Positions 1 to 4,544 of a stretch of DNA of 8,210 nt are shown here, one piece after another (within the stretch, counting starts at the first letter, position 1; each line of letters starts with the position of its first letter). Source of the DNA: Bacteroidota bacterium (lineage in GTDB: Bacteria > Bacteroidota > Bacteroidia > Chitinophagales > Chitinophagaceae); NCBI GenBank assembly GCA_023418315.1, contig JAEZZY010000053.1, positions 1 to 8,210 of the forward strand, written 5' to 3'. Under the pieces are notes generated by a model. It saw nothing but the letters and a program-made list of their open reading frames with translations, was not told where the DNA came from and made no database searches. The position numbers were made by a program, and so were the translations under genes.

Positions 1-2
1 TA

Positions 3-44
3 TTTGTCGAAGTAGCGGATGATTATTATTTTTATTCCTCTTGA
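3..44 (+). CDS. possible C-terminal end of an off-window gene
   Basis: Frame 3 from the left edge reads FVEVADDYYFYSS and ends at TGA (42-44), directly where a strong stem-loop begins. The other two plus frames stop earlier, at 13-15 and 20-22. A stop codon followed at once by a terminator is what the 3' end of a real gene looks like, but 13 codons cannot identify a product. Confidence 0.27.
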   Translation, partial: FVEVADDYYFYSS

Positions 45-103
45 AAAGTCCCAATGGTTAGCTTAGTTGATGCAACGAGTAAGATAATCGGGACTTTTCT
101 TTT
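43..103 (+). terminator. stem-loop terminator after the upstream gene
   Basis: GAAAAGTCCC (43-52) pairs perfectly with GGGACTTTTC (90-99), and TTTT follows at 100-103. The interior can extend the stem: CTTA/TAAG and GTTG/CAAC pair around an ATG loop, with a GAG bulge. It fits a rho-independent terminator for a plus-strand gene ending at about 44. The ATG at 54 lies inside this structure, which argues against it as the cmk start. Confidence 0.62.
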
Positions 104-164
104 AAAAAAAATTTCGGATAGTTATGGCCTTTTATTTCCAAATAAGAAATCGGAAATTTGTTTT

Positions 165-857
165 ATGAGCAATAAGAAGATCATCATCGCGATTGACGGA
201 TACTCCTCCTGCGGAAAAAGTACGCTTGCCAAAGAGCTTGCCGCAAAGCTCGGCTATACGTATATTGACAGCGGCGCCATGTACCGCGCCATTACCCTGT
301 ATTTCCTACGGCAGCAGGTAGCTCTACAAGATGCCCATGCAGTGCTGCAAGCCTTGGCGGATATTCATTTGTCTTTTGAATATAATGACGAAAAGAAACA
401 ATCGGAGATTTATCTCAATGAAGAAAATGTAGAGCCGTTCATCCGTGATCTTCTGGTAGCCGAAAAAGTAAGCGAAGTAGCCGCTATCAAAGAAGTACGT
501 TCCTTTGCGGTAGCCCAGCAAAAACGCATGGGCAAACATAAAGGCATTGTGATGGACGGGCGCGATATAGGCACGGTGGTGTTTCCCGATGCGGCGTTAA
601 AAATCTTCATGACTGCCGACCCTGCCATACGGGTGAAGCGCCGTTTCGAAGAATTATATGAAACCAATCAGAGCATCAATATAGAAGATGTGAAAGCCAA
701 CCTGGAGCTGCGCGACTATATAGACAGCAACCGCGAAGAAAGCCCGCTCCGCAAAGCCGATGATGCCCTCATCCTCGACAATTCCAACCTTACCAGAGCC
801 GAGCAATTAGAGAAAGTACTGCATTGGGTAAAAGAACGGGAGATGGAACCGGCTTAG
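165..857 (+). CDS. cmk: cytidylate (CMP) kinase
   Basis: Cytosolic nucleoside monophosphate kinase that transfers phosphate from ATP to CMP/dCMP in pyrimidine nucleotide metabolism. The 230-residue product has the P-loop GYSSCGKST (residues 12-20), the CMP-site motif DSGAMYRA (35-42), MDGRDIGTVVFPDA (130-143), and a lid/C-terminal block with RD (183-184), DSNR (187-190), SPL (193-195) and ALILDN. These are the expected family signatures at normal family length. I chose ATG 165 because homology begins there; the in-frame ATG at 54 lies inside a terminator hairpin and would add 37 unconserved residues. No clear Shine-Dalgarno is visible. An AAATTTG ending four bases before ATG resembles the Bacteroidota -7 element but lacks its TA. 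The last 15 codons lie within a 72-bp segment duplicated near 2320. The stop codon TAG overlaps TTA, the complement of a ferritin-type stop on the other strand. Confidence 0.96.
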   Translation: MSNKKIIIAIDGYSSCGKSTLAKELAAKLGYTYIDSGAMYRAITLYFLRQQVALQDAHAVLQALADIHLSFEYNDEKKQSEIYLNEENVEPFIRDLLVAEKVSEVAAIKEVRSFAVAQQKRMGKHKGIVMDGRDIGTVVFPDAALKIFMTADPAIRVKRRFEELYETNQSINIEDVKANLELRDYIDSNREESPLRKADDALILDNSNLTRAEQLEKVLHWVKEREMEPA

Positions 858-880
858 TCTCTTTTCTTACCGTATCCGCC
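809..880 (+). repeat. 72-bp direct repeat, copy 1 (cmk/ferritin junction)
   Basis: Identical to 2320-2391 at 69 of 72 positions; the differences are at 838, 844 and 874 of this copy, and the period is 1511 bp. It covers codons 216-230 of cmk, its stop, and 23 further bases. On the minus strand those bases read GGYGKKRD plus stop, the tail of ferritin. Allowing a 6-bp indel, similarity may continue to about 889. Confidence 0.93.
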
Positions 881-890
881 ACGGTCTTTC

Positions 891-943
891 CCGTTCGGAG
901 TAGTCTCCAGACTACTTCGCAGCGGCAAGCAATCTCTGATTGC
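891..943 (+). repeat. double-hairpin repeat, copy A
   Basis: First of three copies of a ~54-bp element. It starts with CCGTTCGG, followed by a hairpin with arms AGTAGTCT/AGACTACT (899-916), a GC-containing linker, and a second hairpin GCAATC-TCT-GATTGC (929-943). Relative to the other copies, the linker and first hairpin are conserved. The second stem has a different sequence but the same TCT loop and full pairing. It lies 33 bp after the cmk stop and just inside the accessory island. No T-tract follows, so it is not a standard terminator. Confidence 0.88.
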
Positions 944-1010
944 ATAAAGGTTCTTTAAATTATCGTATTGTTTTAAATTGCAAAAATGTTTTTGAGACAG
1001 CGGGAGGATG

Positions 1011-1064
1011 GTTGTTCAGAGAACAACTACCGCTACGACGTAGTCTGGAGAGTACGCCGAACGG
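1011..1064 (-). repeat. double-hairpin repeat, copy C (inverted)
   Basis: The same element in opposite orientation. On the plus strand it reads GTTGTTC-AGA-GAACAAC (1011-1027), the linker, a degenerate GTAGTC/GAGTAC hairpin (1040-1055) with one mismatched pair, and CCGAACGG. It is separated from copy A by 67 bp, so the two can pair with each other over about 35 bp. It lies 46 bp upstream of the exported-protein gene. One plus frame through it is open and reads LFREQLPLRRSLESTPNG. Confidence 0.9.
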
Positions 1065-1110
1065 ACGGATACAGTTTACCAAACTCATATATTCAACAAT
1101 ACGGTTTTTA

Positions 1111-1827
1111 ATGATAAATAAACTTTCTCTAAATATTCTTATCGCTTTTTTTATGATAGGAATTGGCAGTAGCGCTCAATCTAAAATACTTATTCATAGT
1201 AATGATAAGTGCTACTGTCTTAGAATAGAAAATAATGAATATAAATTGGCGTATTCAGAAAAACTGAGTAAATATATTTTTTCTGTAACATCCATGTTGA
1301 GTGGGCATGTATTTAGTATTATGCCATTATCTCTTGGCTCTTTTTTTATTGATAAGGATACCTTATACCTACATGATTATACTTTAAATTTCAAGATGCA
1401 ATTTGTAACTAATAATAATTACATTATTCCGATAATAAGCTTTCCGTTCTTGACAACTTCTATGAAATTCACAGAATGTCCTATTGATAGTCATACTACT
1501 TTTAATTTAAAGCTCTTTAACGGTAAATGCGTGAAGTATAAAACAAATATCACAGATGTTCAAGGGGTTTATTCATCTATAGATGATAGTAACTATTATA
1601 AGCAAGGGTTTTGGCTTACTTTATTTGATAGTACATATTCCTACTATTATCAAAATCAACTACTCTCAACAGGATCATTTTACGCAAAAAATAGCACCGT
1701 TAATTTTATTGATGACGTGCTGCAAGGAGTATTCTCTTTAAAAGTGTTAGAAGAAAATGTTCTTTGGGCAGATAGTCTTATAGGAACCATACCAAAACCT
1801 ATTTATTTTTATAAACAAAAATGGTAG
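1111..1827 (+). CDS. exported protein of unknown function
   Basis: I do not recognise the family. The 238-residue product starts with a good Sec signal peptide: Lys4, a hydrophobic core at residues 7-18 (LNILIAFFMIGI) and a likely cleavage after SSA (residue 22). The mature protein is rich in Tyr, Ser, Asn and aromatic beta-strand-like segments. A C-terminal section with VQGVYSS, WLTLFDSTYSYYY and LSTGSFYAK recalls the G-x-Y ... D-[GS]-T-[YF] ... G-x-[WF] pattern of small beta-barrel or lipocalin-like secreted proteins of Bacteroidota, but this is inference. The frame is open back to 940, yet those 57 codons run through repeat copy C and would bury the signal peptide, so ATG 1111 is preferred. 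The gene is much richer in A/T than cmk, ferritin or purD, consistent with horizontal acquisition. No convincing promoter or ribosome site is visible. Confidence 0.68.
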   Translation: MINKLSLNILIAFFMIGIGSSAQSKILIHSNDKCYCLRIENNEYKLAYSEKLSKYIFSVTSMLSGHVFSIMPLSLGSFFIDKDTLYLHDYTLNFKMQFVTNNNYIIPIISFPFLTTSMKFTECPIDSHTTFNLKLFNGKCVKYKTNITDVQGVYSSIDDSNYYKQGFWLTLFDSTYSYYYQNQLLSTGSFYAKNSTVNFIDDVLQGVFSLKVLEENVLWADSLIGTIPKPIYFYKQKW

Positions 1828-2054
1828 TGGGTAGTGTACCGTATCCCTTCGGCCGGTAGTGTACCAGATTTGTTGATTTTCAAAAACACCCTTGTAAAAC
1901 CCAATAAAATCAAGGCGCTTCAAAACAAAAAATCAGAAAACGGGAAAGGGATTATATCTCAACAAATCAAAAAATGGTCTAAAAACAGCCTCTAAATCAA
2001 TAGCGGGCGGCGGGGATGTGGGCTTTATGGCAGTGATGGAAGCAGCTAAGAAAA
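1828..2054. other. non-genic stretch with a short direct repeat
   Basis: GGTAGTGTACC occurs twice (1830-1840 and 1855-1865) around CCCTTCGGCC. The frame of the preceding gene stays open for 55 codons after its TAG, up to TAA at 1993-1995, and reads like a Lys/Gln/Asn-rich tail (for example IISQQIKKWSKNSL). This may be the remains of a longer gene or chance in AT-rich DNA. I recognise no transposase or terminal inverted repeats. Confidence 0.4.
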
Positions 2055-2075
2055 GTGGGTTAGCTTGTAGCCCAC
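2055..2075 (-). terminator. stem-loop terminator of the small minus-strand gene
   Basis: On the minus strand GTGGGCTA and TAACCCAC pair (8 bp, one wobble pair) around a CAAGC loop, followed by TTTT at 2054-2051. It overlaps the stop codon (2060-2062) of the 47-codon gene. The T-tract is short, so strength is uncertain. Confidence 0.5.
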
Positions 2076-2203
2076 CATAGAAAAGCTATATAAGCTATTG
2101 AAACGGCAGAAATACAAAGTATGTCTTTTCCTGTAAACGGTTCAGAACTCCCTTTTAACGGTTTGGGTTTTCCGAAAACAAAATAGATGAAACGTTCAAT
2201 CAT
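2060..2203 (-). CDS. very small single-pass membrane protein, unknown function
   Basis: A 47-residue product with a basic/aromatic start (MIERFIYFVFGKPKPLKG), a polar middle, and a C-terminal membrane segment (residues ~29-45, ILCISAVSIAYIAFLWW). The frame extends upstream to an ATG at 2272. I chose the ATG at 2203 because a consensus Bacteroidota promoter (-33 TTTG, 17-bp spacer, -7 TATATTTG) lies directly in front of it, with only four bases between TTTG and ATG. That arrangement implies a leaderless or almost leaderless mRNA. A terminator-like hairpin overlaps the stop, so this is a complete miniature transcription unit. It lies inside the island between the two 72-bp repeats. I do not recognise the family; small hydrophobic proteins of this shape include toxins and membrane-complex subunits, but nothing here selects among these. 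Confidence 0.52.
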   Translation of the reverse strand: MIERFIYFVFGKPKPLKGSSEPFTGKDILCISAVSIAYIAFLWWATS

Positions 2204-2207
2204 GCTC

Positions 2208-2236
2208 CAAATATAAACATTTTGTTGATGGGCAAA
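2208..2236 (-). promoter_or_regulatory. promoter of the 47-codon gene
   Basis: On the minus strand, TTTG (2236-2233) is followed by a 17-bp spacer and TATATTTG (2215-2208), a full match to the Bacteroidota -7 element TAnnTTTG with a -33 TTTG at suitable spacing. The ATG follows four bases later, at 2203. Confidence 0.6.
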
Positions 2237-2319
2237 AAAGTATAATATATGAAATAAAGAGCCGTTGCCCAAGAGTCTCCTGAAAGGGACGCTTGGAATT
2301 TAACGAACCAAAGCACCAA

Positions 2320-2391
2320 AGAGAAAGTACTGCATTGGGTAAAAGAACAGGAGAGGGAACCGGCTTAGTCTCTTTTCTTACCGTGTCCGCC
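2320..2391 (+). repeat. 72-bp direct repeat, copy 2 (cmk/ferritin junction)
   Basis: Partner of 809-880, with 69 of 72 bases identical. Here the minus strand encodes the functional ferritin tail, while the plus strand still carries a ghost of the Cmk C-terminus: KVLHWVKEQEREPA and stop TAG at 2366-2368, with two residue changes (R to Q, M to R). The similarity starts abruptly at about 2320. Confidence 0.93.
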
Positions 2392-2889
2392 TTTGCCGCT
2401 ACTGTAGTTCATCATATCTCTGTCGAAGAGGTAAAGCCCGCCGCGGTCTTCGCCTATGAGTTCCATTTTGTCGTTCAATGTGCGTGCGGTATGTTCTTCT
2501 TCCAGTTGCTCGCTTACATACCATTGCAGAAAATTATGTGTGGCAAAGTCCTTCTCTTGCAGCGCCATGTCCACCAGGTCGTTGATGCTGTTGCTCACTT
2601 GCAGTTCATGATTGAGGTATTCATCAAACAATTTTTTCAACGAAGGAAAGGTAACCATCGGCTGCTTCAGCTCCGAAACCATGCCATAGCCGCCCCGCTC
2701 GTTTATATAGCGAATGAGCTTCAGCATGTGTACACGCTCTTCCTCCGACTGGTTGTAGAAAAATTCCGTTACGCCTTCCAGTCCCGGTTGTATCTCCGCC
2801 CAGGAGGCCATAGCCAGATAAGCCTGTGAAGATTGTGCTTCCATTTGTACCTGGCGGTTCAGTGCTTCTTGTAATGATTTTGACAGCAT
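2365..2889 (-). CDS. bacterial non-haem ferritin
   Basis: Cytosolic iron-storage protein expected to assemble as a 24-mer cage, oxidising Fe(II) at a di-iron centre and storing ferric mineral. The 174 residues match the FtnA-type length. Predicted ferroxidase ligands are E17 (in MEAQSSQAYLAMA), E51 and H54 (SEEERVHML), E95 (NHEL), and E127/Q128/E130/E131 in FLQWYVSEQLEEE; Y24 is also kept. No haem-binding bacterioferritin features are evident. The last ~20 residues form a Gly/Lys/His tail (SSGKGGHGKKRD) beyond the usual helix E, and its final codons lie in the 72-bp duplicated segment. It is convergent with cmk, separated by the island, and divergent from purD. ATG 2889 fits the family start (MLSKSLQEALNRQ). 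FtnA family membership is clear, but the exact orthologue symbol is not certain. Confidence 0.95.
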   Translation of the reverse strand: MLSKSLQEALNRQVQMEAQSSQAYLAMASWAEIQPGLEGVTEFFYNQSEEERVHMLKLIRYINERGGYGMVSELKQPMVTFPSLKKLFDEYLNHELQVSNSINDLVDMALQEKDFATHNFLQWYVSEQLEEEHTARTLNDKMELIGEDRGGLYLFDRDMMNYSSGKGGHGKKRD

Positions 2890-2911
2890 GGCTTCGATTT
2901 TTTTCAGACTC

Positions 2912-2942
2912 TAAATTTATTCAATTTCCCTGAGCTGCGCAA
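2912..2942 (-). promoter_or_regulatory. probable ferritin promoter
   Basis: On the minus strand, TTG (2942-2940), a 20-bp spacer and TAAATTTA (2919-2912) approximate the Bacteroidota -33/-7 pair, with the last base of TAnnTTTG changed. It lies 22 bp ahead of the ATG. No iron-regulatory (Fur-type) palindrome is evident to me. Confidence 0.35.
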
Positions 2943-2982
2943 CGCCAGATTTTTTTATTTTCCACACCGTTGGTTCCTGAAT

Positions 2983-2990
2983 TATCTTTG
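2983..2990 (+). promoter_or_regulatory. -7 element of the purD promoter
   Basis: TATCTTTG matches TAnnTTTG exactly and ends five bases before the purD ATG, implying a very short or absent 5' leader. No good -33 TTG is seen at the right distance; the region there is T-rich. Confidence 0.48.
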
Positions 2991-2995
2991 CGCCC

Positions 2996-4279
2996 ATGCA
3001 AGCATACAATATCCTTCTGCTCGGCTCCGGCGGCCGCGAGTGCGCTTTAGCCTGGAAACTGCGTCAAAGCCCTTTCTGCAAAAAGCTTTTTATAGCCCCC
3101 GGCAATGCGGGCACGGCGCAGTACGGTACCAACCTCCCTATAGCTCCCACCGATTTTGAAGCCATAAAAAATAGCTGCATCGAAAAACAGATTGACCTTT
3201 TATTGCCCGGCTCTGAAGATCCTCTGGTGAAAGGTATCTACAATTATTTTCAACAAGAGGAAGCGCTAAAACAGATTAGGGTGATAGGTCCCTCCCAAGA
3301 AGGTGCGCAACTGGAAGGCAGCAAAGCTTTTTCTAAAAAATTCATGTACCGCCACCAAATCCCTACGGCATCCTATAAAGAATTCAGCAACGAGAATTTT
3401 GAAGAAGGCATACGTTATTTGCAAACCCACCCGCTGCCCATCGTGCTAAAAGCAGACGGACTTGCCGCCGGCAAAGGCGTGATTATCTGTGAAAATAGGG
3501 AAGAAGCCATCGGGCATTTCACCGCCATGATCCGGCAGGAAGCCTTCGGCGCAGCCGGCAGTAAAGTAGTGGTAGAGCAGTTCTTGAGCGGTATAGAGCT
3601 TTCGGTATTTGTGCTGACGGACGGAAGCCATTATGTGTTGCTGCCCGAAGCCAAAGACTATAAACGCATCGGCGAAGGCGATAAAGGACCCAATACCGGC
3701 GGCATGGGCGCCGTGTCTCCCGTTCCTTTTGCCGATGCCGGTTTTATGGATAAAGTAAAAACAAAGATTATAGACCCCACCGTGAAGGGTTTGAAAGAAG
3801 AAAACATCCGCTATAAAGGGTTTATTTTTTTCGGATTGATAAAGGTGGAAGACGAGCCTTATGTGATAGAATATAACTGCCGCATGGGCGATCCCGAAAC
3901 GGAAGTGGTGATGCCCCGTTTGCAAAACGATTTGGTGGAACTGATGATAGCCACACACGAAGGCAGGCTGGACAATATCGCTATACAGCATGATGTGCGG
4001 GCAGCATGCACCGTGATGCTCGTATCCGAAGGTTACCCCGGCGATTATGAAAAGAACAAACCCGTAAACGGACTGGAGCAAGCCAGCGGCAGTCTGCTTT
4101 TCCATGCAGGCACAAAGCAGCAAGAACATACAACCCTCACCAATGGCGGTCGTGTATTAGCCATTACCTCCTATGGCGCTACGCTAAAAGAAGCCTTGCA
4201 GCAGAGTTATCAGAATGCGGCAGTCATTGATTTTGAAGGAAAGAATTACAGACGCGATATAGGGTATGAATTTGTGTAA
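2996..4279 (+). CDS. purD: phosphoribosylamine--glycine ligase (GAR synthetase)
   Basis: Cytosolic ATP-grasp enzyme of de novo purine synthesis: 5-phosphoribosylamine + glycine + ATP gives GAR. The 427 residues show the N-terminal domain (NILLLGSGGREC, 5-16; PGSEDPLVKG, 71-80), GPSQEGAQLEGSK (98-110), and the ATP-grasp domain with VLKADGLAAGKG (150-161), the E194 region VVVEQFLSGIELS, and EAKDYKRIGEGDKGPNTGGMGA (218-239). The metal/ATP site is EYNCRMGDPETE (292-302), followed by the C-terminal subdomain. Length is normal. One oddity is Cys16 where the motif GGREHA normally has His. A second is that the usual GPEDPL reads PGSEDPL. Neither suggests loss of function by itself. The start is fixed by the conserved N-terminal strand and the promoter immediately upstream. 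It is monocistronic here; no other pur gene is in the window. Confidence 0.96.
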   Translation: MQAYNILLLGSGGRECALAWKLRQSPFCKKLFIAPGNAGTAQYGTNLPIAPTDFEAIKNSCIEKQIDLLLPGSEDPLVKGIYNYFQQEEALKQIRVIGPSQEGAQLEGSKAFSKKFMYRHQIPTASYKEFSNENFEEGIRYLQTHPLPIVLKADGLAAGKGVIICENREEAIGHFTAMIRQEAFGAAGSKVVVEQFLSGIELSVFVLTDGSHYVLLPEAKDYKRIGEGDKGPNTGGMGAVSPVPFADAGFMDKVKTKIIDPTVKGLKEENIRYKGFIFFGLIKVEDEPYVIEYNCRMGDPETEVVMPRLQNDLVELMIATHEGRLDNIAIQHDVRAACTVMLVSEGYPGDYEKNKPVNGLEQASGSLLFHAGTKQQEHTTLTNGGRVLAITSYGATLKEALQQSYQNAAVIDFEGKNYRRDIGYEFV

Positions 4280-4307
4280 GCTATTATAAATTTCCTATAG
4301 CTAAAAA

Positions 4308-4385
4308 TCAGAATTGCACAGCGCAAAAAACAGAAGCGAGTAATCCTGCGAAGATGACGATTTTTTGAATAATGGTGTTTTGCAT
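4308..4385 (-). CDS. possible 25-residue hydrophobic peptide
   Basis: ATG at 4385 opens 25 codons ending TGA (4308-4310). The product starts MQNTIIQKIV and continues with a membrane-like segment IFAGLLASVF. An ATCTTTG sequence 15 bases upstream resembles the end of a -7 element, but the preceding bases do not match well. It is transcribed in the same direction as the sensor kinase, 159 bp after its stop, and converges on purD. Peptides this short occur by chance; hydrophobic character and position are the only support. Confidence 0.25.
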   Translation of the reverse strand: MQNTIIQKIVIFAGLLASVFCAVQF

Positions 4386-4447
4386 ATCGTTTCGTTTGAT
4401 GATGCAAAGATGTAACCGCTATAGGGATTAGGGAAGTTTTCAACAGG

Positions 4448-4501
4448 GCTTAACTGCGGTTTTGCAAGCGCTTAACCTCCGGTTAAAAACCGGATTGCAA
4501 G
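4448..4501. repeat. imperfect tandem repeat with an embedded hairpin
   Basis: GCTTAACTGCGGTTTTGCAAG (4448-4468) is followed by a second unit starting GCTTAACCTCCGGTT and ending TTGCAAG (4470-4501). The second unit contains a perfect 7-bp stem TCCGGTT/AACCGGA around AAA (4478-4494). It lies in the gap between the kinase stop and the small ORF. It has no T-tract on the minus strand, so a terminator role for the kinase gene is possible but not clear. Confidence 0.5.
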
Positions 4502-4544
4502 TTATTAACAAGCATCCAAGCTTCTCTTTATTTCCTATAATTCG

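Noticed and set aside
54..164. N-terminal 37-codon extension of cmk from ATG 54
   Set aside because: The ATG lies inside a terminator-like hairpin and the added residues are unlike the family; homology starts at 165.
940..1110. N-terminal 57-codon extension of the exported protein
   Set aside because: It is translated from repeat copy C and would place the signal peptide inside the protein.
881..2319. Classic insertion sequence between the 72-bp repeats
   Set aside because: No transposase, no terminal inverted repeats at the boundaries, and the direct repeats are far too long for a standard target duplication.
2293..2829. 178-codon plus-strand frame opposite ferritin
   Set aside because: Antisense shadow of the ferritin gene; no protein-like features.
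3446..4129. 227-codon minus-strand frame opposite purD
   Set aside because: Antisense shadow of a well-conserved gene; no recognisable domain.
4279..4302. AGCTAT/ATAGCT inverted repeat after purD as a terminator
   Set aside because: Only six A/T-rich pairs with a 12-base loop and no T-tract; too weak to call.
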